Of a stretch of 64,000 bases of DNA, positions 54,024 to 63,371 are shown piece by piece. The translations under genes and the position numbers were made by a program. Position 1 is the stretch's first letter, and every line of letters starts with the position of its first letter. Source of the DNA: Acidobacteria bacterium AB60 (lineage in GTDB: Bacteria; Acidobacteriota; Terriglobia; Terriglobales; Acidobacteriaceae); the NCBI GenBank assembly GCA_008682415.1, contig VANK01000001.1:1178001-1242000 (forward strand), in the 5' to 3' direction. The notes under the pieces were generated by a model. That model did no database searches. It was not told the DNA's origin and saw only the letters and a list, made by a program, of their open reading frames with translations.

Positions 54024-54375
54024 TCAGGCGGCCTTGGCTGCCGCAGCCATGACGAAGAGCACCATAGACAACACCGTTGCCGGAACAACGGAAACGACCA
54101 CCGGGGCCAGAGCCCCGTGCACGCTGAATTCACCAATCCAATAGCTCACCAGAAGAAGAACCCATGGCGATAACAAGACACTGACAGCCATCGCCAGACG
54201 TCCCCGTCTTCCCATATTTCGCGCCCATCTGGGCAATCACGCTGTAGTACCTGCTGATGAACTCGAACCGGAAGTGCGTCATTTCATCGACATATCCGGT
54301 GGCGACACAGAGGCCAAAAAGGGATGCGCTCCATAGCGAAACTGGCTTCCACATGGTTGTACGTCCCAAAGTCAT
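54024..54375 (-). pseudogene. frameshifted small membrane protein gene
   Basis: Two frames fit together into one protein: MWKPVSLWSASLFGLCVATG ... RYYSVIAQMGAKYGK, then after a shift near 54200-54215, GRLAMAVSVLLSPWVLLLVS ... VLFVMAAAAKAA ending at 54024. The combined product would have an N-terminal soluble part and two to three membrane helices. Sits between the two repeat blocks; a sequencing error is the alternative explanation. Confidence 0.55.
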
Positions 54376-54472
54376 TGTCTTGCGCCGTCCGTTCAGAACG
54401 CCCCGCACCCGCGCCCCTGATACAACAACACCGCCACCCGATCCTGCGTAATCTCCACTCGGTCCACAAAGC

Positions 54473-54654
54473 CCATTCCACCACCACGCTGTCATCTCGC
54501 AGCGAAGCGGAGAGATCTGCAGTCACCACGCTGTCATCTCGCAGCGAAGCGGAGAGATCTGCAGTCACCACGCTGTCATCTCGCAGCGAAGCGGAGAGAT
54601 CTGCAGTTGCATTTGCCTTTGCTTTTCACAATGCCCGACCGGCAACAGCAAGCG
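54473..54654. repeat. 182-bp duplicated block with three 42-bp tandem units, copy 2
   Basis: Same content as 53834-54015, with hairpin cores at 54490, 54532 and 54574. The left and right flanks differ from copy 1, so the block itself was copied or inserted. The repeat is continuous with gene remnants on both sides. Confidence 0.9.
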
Positions 54655-54791
54655 CGGCTCAATACGGCCACGCCCTTGGTGTAATCGGCCACGGCGTAGA
54701 GTTCGCCTCGGCCGGCGATCACGGCGATCCCCACGCGATCCACCGTCACAAGACAGAAAACAACCGTCCACCAAAGGAACCCTCTAGCCAT
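54655..54791 (-). pseudogene. truncated small membrane/secreted protein gene
   Basis: A minus-strand frame opens MARGFLWWTVVFCLVTVDRV and reads 45 protein-like residues before entering repeat block copy 2 at 54654, where it turns into repeat-encoded text. Only the 5' part is kept. Confidence 0.5.
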
Positions 54792-54799
54792 GTAGGTCA

Positions 54800-55526
54800 T
54801 ACCGTCTTTAAACCCAAACTCGAGTCCGGTGTCGCAGATCGCAGCTATTCACTAACGTCCCCAGCGACACGACTCCGGAAAGAAAGATGACTGCGCTCCT
54901 GGACCATATCGGCCAGAAAATCTCCGGCGATCCCGCAATCGGCGGTTCCTTTGGCGGCAGCCGTCTCATCCTTCGCTCCTCCTACTGGAAGCCGAACAGC
55001 GATGGAGACCTCGAAGACAAAGTCTCCTCTGAAGACGCAACGGAAACCCATCGAACGCCAAAATGACCGGCGTGCGCGCCGCCCCACGGTCCCCGCCCTG
55101 AGTGAGCGTCGGCGCCGAAGAGACATCACAGGCACCCGTGTTCCCGGGCACAGAACCCAGAGCGCCCCAACGGGTATCCTCCACGATGTGAACGTGTGAG
55201 AAAAATCCGCCCGCCAGCCCTCGAGAATGCGCCGGCCGGATACTGCATATGTGGTCACCAATTACGACGAAGATTAGGCGAAAACCAGTTCTTTGCACAC
55301 TCTGCGGTGCAGAGCATGGCGAATAAGCGGCGAATCAACGGCCCATCCAGGGAGAAAGCACCCCCCTCCCCTATGTAGATTTCGCCATATATTCGCTGTT
55401 ACCGGGAGATTAAGGCGCCTGCAATCAGCGAGTTATAAGCGCAATTGAGGCGAAGAAGGAGCGAAACCTGCCCTTTTCGACGCGCTGAAAACAAAGGGCT
55501 TATCTCGGCACCCGTCACAAACACCC
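54800..55526. other. intergenic stretch without a supported gene
   Basis: About 730 bp between the repeat block and glyS. Several short frames are open (for example minus strand 54845-55261) but are Arg/Ser-rich, lack ribosome sites and show no family text. It may be decayed coding sequence. A C-rich run at 55360-55370 is the only obvious feature. Confidence 0.5.
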
Positions 55527-57584
55527 TTAGCCCGTCACGATCTCCGAGAAGTCCGCGATCCCCGAGAAACCCTTCAACACGCCCTCGATCAGACCCAGGT
55601 GCGCGCCCCGAACCACCGCATCCGGGTCCAGCACCATCACCTTGTCGAAGAAGCCATCCACCACCGGCCGCAGCGTCGCGATCTCCGCCAGGGCCGGCCC
55701 GTAAGCCCTTTGTTTCCTCAGCACATCCACCTTCGGCGCCAGGAACGCCGACGCATCCGCCAGCTGCCGTGCCTCCGCCGCCGTCACGCCCTCCGCCGAG
55801 CCCACCGCGAACCCCTTCTCCTCCGCCTGCCGCAAGATGTTCTTGATCCTCTTGAAAGCAATGGAGATCGCCGCAAAATCCTCGGAGCCGCGCACCGCCG
55901 TCAGCGCCTCTGCCCGGGCGATCGCGTCGCGCACATCGTCCCCGCCGGCGGCCAGCACCGCGTTCACCACGTCGTATGCAAACCCCCGCACATCTTTGAG
56001 ATAGAAGGCCAGCCGCTCCCGCAGGAAGGCCGCCACGTCCTCGCCTGACCCGCCCGCGCGCACCACCTCCGACAGCGTCAGAGGCAGCTCGCTCTCTGCC
56101 AGGATCTTCACGACCGCATTGGCCGCCCGCCGCAGCGCAAAGGGATCCTTCGACCCCGTCGGCGCCATCCCGATCCCGAACATCGCGGTAATCGTCTGGA
56201 TCCGGTCCGCAATTCCAAGTAGCTGCCCTTCAATCGTTTGCGGGATCACGTCCTCAATCGAAGCAGGCGTGTACTGGTCGTAGATGGCCCGCGCTGCCGT
56301 CTCGCCCAGCCCCTGCGCCCGCGCATACAGCCCGCCAATGATCCCCTGCAGCTCCGTAAACTCCTTCACCAGCTCCGTCGTCAGATCGGTCTTGGCCAGC
56401 TCCGTGGCCTTCCGCAGCGCCGCCGGGTCGCCGCCCGGGCACACCGCCGACAGCGCCTCCACAACCCGCAGATTCTGCTCGGTCTTCCAGTGATAGCTGC
56501 CCAGTTCCTTCTGGAAGGTCACGGCCTTCAGGCTCTCCACCCGCTCCGCCAAGGGAGTCTTCTGGTCCACATCCCAGAAGAACCGCGCGTCCTTGAACCG
56601 CGACCGCAGCACCTTCTCGTTCCCGTAGCGGATGATCTGCCGCCCTTCCTCATCGACCTCGGTGTTCAGCACCGTCAGGAAGTGAGGGGCCAGCTTGCCG
56701 TCCGGCCCGTTCACGGCAAAGAACTTCTGGTGGTCGCGCATCACCGTCACCAGCACCTCGTCGGGCAGCGACAGGTACTCCTGCTCGAAGGTTCCCAGCA
56801 GCACCGTGGGCCACTCCGTCAGGTGGACCACCGTCTCCACCAAGGGCTCGTCTTCCCGCCAGCGGGCGCCCGCGACCGTGCGCGTCTCCTTATCCAACGC
56901 CTTCCGAATCAGATGCCTGCGCTCTGCAACCTCAACCACCACTTTGGCCCCGCGCAGCGCCTCCGCATACTGGTCTGCCGACGCGATCACAACCGGCGCC
57001 TCGCCATGCAGAACCCGGTGTCCGCGGCTCGTGTTCCCTGCCGCGATCCCGGCAATCTCCACCGGAACTACCGTCGAATCCAGCATTGCCACCACCCAGC
57101 GCACCGGCCGCACAAAGCGCTCCGGCTTCCCCGCCCGCCAGTACATGTTCTTGGCCCAGTACAGCCCAAGAACCTCCTTCGGCAGCTCCACGGAGAGGAG
57201 CTCGGCAGCAGTCTTGCCAGGCCGCCGCACCGTCGCGCCGACATATTCGCCCTTGGCGGTCGTGATCTTCTGGACGGCGGAGAGCTCGACCCCCGCCTTC
57301 TTCGCAAAGGCCTCGGCCGCCTTGGTGGGGGCTCCGTCCTTGAAGGCCACGTTCCACGAGGGCCCCGTCAGCTGTTCTTCCAGGTCGGCCTGGGTGGCCT
57401 GAACGCCGCGCACCAGCACCGCCAGCCGCCGCGGGGTTGAATAGGTCGTGACCGCCGCGTCGTCCCCGGTCAGTCGCTCGCGGGCCAGCAGCTTCGTAAC
57501 CCGCTCGCCCAGCTCCGCTTCCGCTCCGGCAATCATGCGGGCCGGAATCTCCTCCAGCCCGATCTCGAGAATAAAATCTGCCAT
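55527..57584 (-). CDS. glyS: glycyl-tRNA synthetase beta subunit
   Basis: A 685-residue GlyS of normal length, starting MADFILEIGLEEIPARMI, a family hallmark. The central HD-like and C-terminal anticodon-binding (DALR-type) regions are complete (DPFALRRAANAVVKIL, KRIKNILRQAEEKGF, VMDPDAVV-type end as FDKVMVLDPDAVV). With the alpha subunit gene upstream it forms the alpha2-beta2 enzyme that charges tRNA-Gly. Confidence 0.97.
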   Translation of the reverse strand: MADFILEIGLEEIPARMIAGAEAELGERVTKLLARERLTGDDAAVTTYSTPRRLAVLVRGVQATQADLEEQLTGPSWNVAFKDGAPTKAAEAFAKKAGVELSAVQKITTAKGEYVGATVRRPGKTAAELLSVELPKEVLGLYWAKNMYWRAGKPERFVRPVRWVVAMLDSTVVPVEIAGIAAGNTSRGHRVLHGEAPVVIASADQYAEALRGAKVVVEVAERRHLIRKALDKETRTVAGARWREDEPLVETVVHLTEWPTVLLGTFEQEYLSLPDEVLVTVMRDHQKFFAVNGPDGKLAPHFLTVLNTEVDEEGRQIIRYGNEKVLRSRFKDARFFWDVDQKTPLAERVESLKAVTFQKELGSYHWKTEQNLRVVEALSAVCPGGDPAALRKATELAKTDLTTELVKEFTELQGIIGGLYARAQGLGETAARAIYDQYTPASIEDVIPQTIEGQLLGIADRIQTITAMFGIGMAPTGSKDPFALRRAANAVVKILAESELPLTLSEVVRAGGSGEDVAAFLRERLAFYLKDVRGFAYDVVNAVLAAGGDDVRDAIARAEALTAVRGSEDFAAISIAFKRIKNILRQAEEKGFAVGSAEGVTAAEARQLADASAFLAPKVDVLRKQRAYGPALAEIATLRPVVDGFFDKVMVLDPDAVVRGAHLGLIEGVLKGFSGIADFSEIVTG

Positions 57585-57657
57585 GATTCTTGAAGTCTTT
57601 CCGCTAGATCTCTGATCTGCTTCTTCTTAGGTCTTGGTACCGACGGCGCTCCGTCGG

Positions 57658-58635
<978 letters not shown>

Positions 58636-58775
58636 TCTCGCTCGAAGGGACTCACCGCGATTTTAGCAGCCGGAAAACACCCCGCGGCGCGCGCGGAAGC
58701 CGCGGGGAAGATTTTGCGCGCCAACGGGTTCCCTGCCGCGTGCATCCGAGTTCTCAGCAGCACTCAGGAGACCCG

Positions 58776-58961
58776 ATGCGCCCCAATCTGAAGCCCACCC
58801 ATACTGTCCCCGGCGCCTATGTTGAGGAGACGGACGAGGCCGACAACGGCGTGATCAACGATGCTCTGGGCACCATCGACACCGCCGATTCGTCGGGCGT
58901 GGAAGACGAGCTGGAGACCGGCGAGGCCAAATCCGGCAACTTCGATACCCAGGAAGACTAA
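58776..58961 (+). CDS. small acidic protein
   Basis: A 61-residue, strongly acidic protein (MRPNLKPTHTVPGAYVEETD, DEADNGVINDALG, ending FDTQED). AGGAG stands five bases before the ATG at 58776. It ends three bases before the convergent HicB-like gene. Unstructured appearance; function unknown. Confidence 0.6.
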   Translation: MRPNLKPTHTVPGAYVEETDEADNGVINDALGTIDTADSSGVEDELETGEAKSGNFDTQED

Positions 58962-58964
58962 ACT

Positions 58965-59165
58965 TCAGCTGATTGGCGAGTTGAGACGCCGCGGTATCTC
59001 AGATGGTGCCGCGGCCTCGAAGAGCAGTGTCAGAGCTTCGATCAGGTTAGATGTGGCTTCTTCGACCGACATACCCTGGCTGGCAATGTCCAGTTCCGGG
59101 CACAACGCCACGAAGCCATCGTCTTCCCTTTCGATAATTGCCGTCATGCGCAAAGGGGTGGCCAT
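58965..59165 (-). CDS. HicB-like antitoxin family protein, without HicA
   Basis: A 66-residue protein with the HicB N-terminal pattern MTAIIEREDDGFVALCPELDIASQGMSVEEATSNLIEAL (landmarks from residue 7), a partial RNase H fold. No C-terminal DNA-binding domain and no hicA gene are seen on either side. It may be an orphan, or neutralise a toxin elsewhere. Confidence 0.75.
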   Translation of the reverse strand: MATPLRMTAIIEREDDGFVALCPELDIASQGMSVEEATSNLIEALTLLFEAAAPSEIPRRLNSPIS

Positions 59166-59254
59166 ATCGCTCCTGACTTGAGATTCAGCATACCCGAGCC
59201 CCGCGACGCCAAGCTCAATGAGTCTTAGAGACATCCTCAAAGCTGCCGACTCGC

Positions 59255-59992
59255 TTAGTCACTCCTGGCGAGGATCTCGGCGGAGCGAATCTTGCGCTCG
59301 AGGTGGCGCTCGAGGGACTGCAGGGTGAAGCGGCGCAGGTCCTGGGCGCGGCGGCGGTGCCACGGCTCCGCGGCGAAGGCGGAGACGGGAGCGCGGAGCA
59401 TGCGCTGAGCGGCCTGCCAGGCATCGGGGGCGAGCTGGTCGTCGTGGGGATGGCGGTGCACCGCGCAGAAGAGGCCGTCGGCGTAGCCGTTGAACCAGAC
59501 CTCCTGGGGGCGCAGCGGCTCGCTGCATACGGTGCAGTGGGCCAGATCGGGCAGCAGGCCCAGGAGACGGGTCATCCAGAGGGTGAAGTAGGTGAGGGGC
59601 AACCAGGGCTGTTCGATCGTGGTCTGTTCGAGCACGCTGGTGACCAGTCGGAAGATGGTGTCCTGGGGATCGTGGTCGGGCAGCGCTTCGTCCAGAACCT
59701 CGGCGTAGAAGCTCAGGACGGCGAGGCGGGCGGCGTCGACGGGCAGAGCGAGGGGGGAGCGGACGATCTCCAACTGATCGAGGCGGGCGAGCTCCTGGCG
59801 GGGGCGCTCGGCAAACCAGGCGCGCACCTGAGTCATGGGCTCGAGGGCGCCGCCGAAGCGCCGCCGGCTCTTCAGGGCCGATTTGGCGACGCCGCGCATC
59901 TTGCCGTAGTCCCGGGTGAAGAAGCTGACGATGAGGTCGGCTTCATGGACGGGCCAGGTGCGCAGGACCACGGCGTCTGAGCAGAGAACGGC
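59255..59992 (-). CDS. recO: DNA repair protein RecO
   Basis: A 245-residue RecO: N-terminal OB fold (MAVLCSDAVVLRTWPVHEAD, IVSFFTRDYGKMRGVAKSAL), helical middle and the zinc-type CTVCSEPL...C segment (about 150-180). RecO loads RecA on SSB-coated DNA in gap repair. The ATG at 59992 is chosen over an in-frame start ten codons upstream. Confidence 0.93.
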   Translation of the reverse strand, partial: AVLCSDAVVLRTWPVHEADLIVSFFTRDYGKMRGVAKSALKSRRRFGGALEPMTQVRAWFAERPRQELARLDQLEIVRSPLALPVDAARLAVLSFYAEVLDEALPDHDPQDTIFRLVTSVLEQTTIEQPWLPLTYFTLWMTRLLGLLPDLAHCTVCSEPLRPQEVWFNGYADGLFCAVHRHPHDDQLAPDAWQAAQRMLRAPVSAFAAEPWHRRRAQDLRRFTLQSLERHLERKIRSAEILARSD

Positions 59993-60059
59993 CATTAGCT
60001 CTTCACCGCGGTCTTGCAGCACGAATTCACAAAGGTAAGGATATCATGGAAAAGTAAGG

Positions 60060-60065
60060 TATAAT
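60060..60065 (+). promoter_or_regulatory. -10 element of vapBC
   Basis: A consensus TATAAT 21 bp before the VapB ATG, within repeated AAGGTA words (60033, 60056) that may be VapB operator half-sites. The -35 is poor, which fits regulation. Confidence 0.5.
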
Positions 60066-60086
60066 TGCCTCAAGAAAGGAAACCAG

Positions 60087-60371
60087 ATGAGGAGAGCTAC
60101 GGTCACCACGAAGGGCCAGATCACCATTCCGGTTGAGGTACGGGAGGCGATGCGCCTGCAGCCGGGCTCCAAATTGGTCTTCCTGGATGCAGGCGACGGC
60201 TCCTTCGTGGTGCGGCGAATGGGTTCGATCCGAGAGCTGGAAGGCATCTTCGCCGGATATGCGGCGCCCGGGGCGAACGAAGGACTGGACGAGCTGATCG
60301 GAAAGCATGTCGTGGAATTGGACGAACGAACCAAGAGCGGGGCTCAGCCTGCCTCGGATGAAGCGGCGTGA
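60087..60371 (+). CDS. vapB: AbrB/MazE-type antitoxin VapB
   Basis: A 94-residue antitoxin: N-terminal AbrB swapped hairpin (MRRATVTTKGQITIPVEVRE, LQPGSKLVFLDAGDG), then an acidic, flexible tail that binds the toxin. The VapC start overlaps its stop by four bases (GTGA). It should repress its own promoter. Confidence 0.9.
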   Translation: MRRATVTTKGQITIPVEVREAMRLQPGSKLVFLDAGDGSFVVRRMGSIRELEGIFAGYAAPGANEGLDELIGKHVVELDERTKSGAQPASDEAA

Positions 60372-60763
60372 TCGGGCTCGACTCGAATACCCTGCTGCGC
60401 TTCATCCTCAAAGATGACCCGCTTCATACGCCGAGAGCCCGTGCCGTTCTTCACGCGCTGACTCCTCAGGATCCGGGCTGGATCGGGATCGGCACGCTGT
60501 TCGAGATCGTGTGGGTGCTGACCCAAGGGAAGAAGTTGCCGCGGGAAGCGATCTCGCACGTGTTGACGGAGCTGCTGCTATTGGACACGCTCATCTTTGA
60601 GCAGGATGAGGTCCTGGAGTCGGCCCTGCTGCGTTTCCGCACAACCAACGCAGACCTCTCGGACTGCCTGATCGCAGCGTCGGCGAAGGCCGCCGGCTGC
60701 AGGATCACCTACACCTTCGATCGAATTGCCGCACGAGATGCAGGTATGGAGCTTGCCCCTTAG
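60368..60763 (+). CDS. vapC: PIN-domain ribonuclease toxin VapC
   Basis: A 131-residue PIN protein starting GTG. Acidic active-site residues are seen in IGLDSNTLLRFI (D5), in FEIVWVL (E45) and in ADLSDCLIA (D98), with a late D in TFDRIAA. VapC toxins cut tRNA or rRNA when unbound by VapB. Followed by a strong terminator. Confidence 0.92.
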   Translation: MIGLDSNTLLRFILKDDPLHTPRARAVLHALTPQDPGWIGIGTLFEIVWVLTQGKKLPREAISHVLTELLLLDTLIFEQDEVLESALLRFRTTNADLSDCLIAASAKAAGCRITYTFDRIAARDAGMELAP

Positions 60764-60783
60764 TCGAAGCCCCCAGGACGCCA

Positions 60784-60815
60784 AAGGCGCATTCCGCTGC
60801 TGCGGAATGCGCCTT
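60784..60815. terminator. bidirectional Rho-independent terminator
   Basis: A perfect 14-bp stem AAGGCGCATTCCGC / GCGGAATGCGCCTT with a 4-base loop. It separates the convergent vapC (plus) and ferredoxin (minus) genes; A and T runs lie on the right side, so the minus-strand direction has the poorer tail. Confidence 0.85.
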
Positions 60816-60859
60816 GAAAAAGCACGAGAGCCGATGGAGTGTCGGCAGTGCGAATCGTA

Positions 60860-61120
60860 CTAGCGGCCGAAGTGCGCGGCGTTCTTCTCGGCGAAGTGCG
60901 CCCACTTCTCGGGCAGGTCATCGGCGGCGAAGATGGCCGAGACGGGGCAGGCCGGTACGCAGGCACCGCAATCGATGCACTCCACGGGGTCGATAAAGAG
61001 CTGCTCGGCCGCGCCGTGGTCCGCTTCGTCTTTCTTGGGGTGGATGCAATCGACGGGACACGCGTCCACACAGGCGGTGTCTTTGGTGCCGATACAAGGT
61101 TCTGCAATGACGTAAGCCAT
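60860..61120 (-). CDS. 7Fe/8Fe ferredoxin
   Basis: An 86-residue ferredoxin, starting MAYVIAEPCIGTKDTACVDACP, with a second cysteine set CIDCGACVPACP. It matches the di-cluster ferredoxins with a longer first loop (3Fe-4S or 4Fe-4S plus 4Fe-4S). It is a general soluble electron carrier; the neighbouring genes do not name its partner. Confidence 0.93.
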   Translation of the reverse strand: MAYVIAEPCIGTKDTACVDACPVDCIHPKKDEADHGAAEQLFIDPVECIDCGACVPACPVSAIFAADDLPEKWAHFAEKNAAHFGR

Positions 61121-61344
61121 CGGTTCTCTCTCCGGAGGTGTTTCTTCTCGTCGCTGAGAATAGCACACGACCCCTCGCGCCCGGTCAAATGGGGATCAAA
61201 AGGTTTTGCCATGCGGGAACGCCGCGGGGGCGCGGGTTTGGAGCGCGGCGAGACCTGCCCGGAGGGAGCCGGAGAGGAGGGTCCGTTGGTTCGATTGGTC
61301 CCCGCGAGCGGACCGGATCAGCAGGGTCGACTACACTTCTCAAC

Positions 61345-62403
61345 ATGCTGCGTGCTGCCCCTTGGTTATTGCTGCTGGTTGCCAGTGCCGCTGCGCCGGC
61401 GCAGTGGCAGATCGAGACGTCGAACACGACTGCGGACCTGCGCGGGATCGACTCGGTGGGCAACGGGGTGGCGTGGGCTTCGGGGACGAACGGCACGGTG
61501 CTGCGCACCGAGGACAGCGGCTACGTGTGGCAGAAGTGCGCGGTGCCGCCGGGGGCGGAGCATCTGGATTTTCGCGCGATCCGCGCCTTCAACGCGAACA
61601 TGGCGATAGCGATGTCGAGCGGCAAGGGCGACCAATCGCGGTTGTACAAGACGACGGACGGCTGCTCGAGCTGGAAGCTGCTGCTGACCAATGCGGATGC
61701 AGAGGGGTTCTGGGATGCTCTGGTATTGAACCGAACCAACCGCGATGGCCAGATCCTGGGCGATCCGGTTCACGAGAAGTTTGTGCTTCTGGAGACGAAC
61801 GACCGCGGCGAGAACTGGGAGCCGAGCAAGTCGGGCGGGCTGGATGCGCTTGCCGGGGAAGGCGCGTTTGCGGCGAGCAATTCGTCGCTGTTTCTGAACG
61901 AGGAGTTCGCCAACGTGTTTGTCACGGGAGGTCCGGCGGGAGCGCGGGTGTTTGTGAATGACCAGGGGGAGGGCAAGCCCTTCAAGGGACATGCGCTGCC
62001 GCTGGCGAGCGGTGAGGCGAGCACCGGGGCGTATGCGATTGAGGCGCGCGATGCGCGCAACTGGGTGGTGGTGGGCGGCGACTACACCAAGCCCGAAGAG
62101 ACGGCGGGCACGGCGGTATGGACGCGGGATGGCGGGAAGACGTGGCTTCCCTCGAAGCCGATGCCGCATGGGTATCGCTCGTCGGTCGCGTACGAGCGGC
62201 CGTCGGGGATCTGGATTGCGGTGGGGCCGAACGGCACGGATATCTCGCGCGATAACGGGCATAGTTGGGAGCCGCTGCGGCCCAACGCCAAGAATCATGA
62301 GGAGCCGGACGCGGATCGGAGCTGGAACGCCATTTCCCTTCCCTTTGTGGTGGGTCCAAAGGGGCGGATCGGGCGGCTGAATGAGAACTCGCTTCCGCGC
62401 TGA
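61345..62403 (+). CDS. exported beta-propeller protein (Ycf48/sialidase-like)
   Basis: A 352-residue protein with a signal peptide (MLRAAPWLLLLVASAAAPAQ) and repeated blade motifs (VLRTEDSGYVWQK, LYKTTDGCSSWKL, LLETNDRGENWEP, VWTRDGGKTWLPS, DISRDNGHSWEPL), i.e. the Asp-box repeats of photosystem II stability factor/sialidase propellers. The ATG at 61345 is chosen for the signal peptide. Role in a non-phototroph is unclear. Confidence 0.88.
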   Translation: MLRAAPWLLLLVASAAAPAQWQIETSNTTADLRGIDSVGNGVAWASGTNGTVLRTEDSGYVWQKCAVPPGAEHLDFRAIRAFNANMAIAMSSGKGDQSRLYKTTDGCSSWKLLLTNADAEGFWDALVLNRTNRDGQILGDPVHEKFVLLETNDRGENWEPSKSGGLDALAGEGAFAASNSSLFLNEEFANVFVTGGPAGARVFVNDQGEGKPFKGHALPLASGEASTGAYAIEARDARNWVVVGGDYTKPEETAGTAVWTRDGGKTWLPSKPMPHGYRSSVAYERPSGIWIAVGPNGTDISRDNGHSWEPLRPNAKNHEEPDADRSWNAISLPFVVGPKGRIGRLNENSLPR

Positions 62404-62489
62404 GCGGAGCTGGACGATGGCGTCGGGATCACGGCAGAATGGGCGCTTGGAGAGTGCGCGCTTTCACGAGCGTATCTGAGGGGAAACGG

Positions 62490-63371
62490 GTGGGCCTGGG
62501 TCACAGCGGAGTGCGGGTGATGGTTGCGGCGGGGTTGATTGCCGCGGCCGCGGCGTGGGCGCAGGACCCGGTGACCGAGGACCGGCCCAAGGCCGCGCAG
62601 ACTGAAGGCGTGGCGCCGGGCCAGAGTGCCTCGCCGGATCAGCGCGCGGAGGCGCTGCGGACGTTTCTCGGGCTGGGGGCGCGTCCGGACAAGGAGGCCG
62701 CGGCGCGGGGCGAGCCACTGTTTCAGCAGAACTGCGCCTTCTGTCATGGGCCCAAGGCGCGCGGTGCTACGGGGCCGGGGCTGATCACCGCAGACGAGGT
62801 GCTGGGCGATGATCATGGCGAGCACCTGGTGGGGTTCCTCAAGAAGGGACGGCCGCAGAAGGGCATGCCCGGGTTTGCGACGATGACCGATGAGCAGCTG
62901 AAGGATGTTGCGGAGTTTCTTCATCTGCAGGTGGAGATGGTGGCGAACCGGGGTGCGTATCACGTGCTGAATATCGTGGTGGGGGATGCGGCGCGGGGCA
63001 AGGCGTACGTGGCGGCCCATTGCGCGGGGTGTCATTCCGCGGAGACGTTTGCGCATATTGCGAGCAGGTTTCGCTCGCCGGAGCAGCTGCAGCGGGGATG
63101 GATCTGGCCGTCGCGGGCGCAGAATCCGGCGCTGGCGGTGACGGCGACGGTGACGACGCCGGAGGGCGCGCGGGTAGCGGGCCGGGTGATGCAGGTGAGC
63201 GACTTCCAGATCACGGTGGTGGATGAGGCGGGGCAGAAGCATGCGGTGGCGCTGGAGAGGGGCGCGCAGGTGGAGATGAAGGATCCGCTCGCCGCGCACG
63301 AGGAGATGATCAAGACGCTGGGCAATCGCGATATGCACGATGTGACTGCGTATCTGGAAACACTGCAATGA
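62490..63371 (+). CDS. exported dihaem-type cytochrome c
   Basis: A 293-residue protein from GTG at 62490 (GAGGGG upstream), with a signal segment VMVAAGLIAAAAAWAQ. Haem motifs are CAFCH (82-86) and CAGCH (178-182), with possible Met ligands in GMPGF and others. Its stop overlaps the PQQ dehydrogenase start as ATGA, so it is probably the electron acceptor of that enzyme. Confidence 0.9.
   Translation: MGLGHSGVRVMVAAGLIAAAAAWAQDPVTEDRPKAAQTEGVAPGQSASPDQRAEALRTFLGLGARPDKEAAARGEPLFQQNCAFCHGPKARGATGPGLITADEVLGDDHGEHLVGFLKKGRPQKGMPGFATMTDEQLKDVAEFLHLQVEMVANRGAYHVLNIVVGDAARGKAYVAAHCAGCHSAETFAHIASRFRSPEQLQRGWIWPSRAQNPALAVTATVTTPEGARVAGRVMQVSDFQITVVDEAGQKHAVALERGAQVEMKDPLAAHEEMIKTLGNRDMHDVTAYLETLQ

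Noticed and set aside
54845..55298. Minus-strand frames in the region before glyS
   Set aside because: No start signals, biased composition and mutually overlapping frames; treated as non-coding or decayed.
56238..57440. Long plus-strand frame opposite glyS
   Set aside because: It is the antisense of a well-supported synthetase gene; Arg/His/Leu-rich composition is typical of such shadows in GC-rich DNA.
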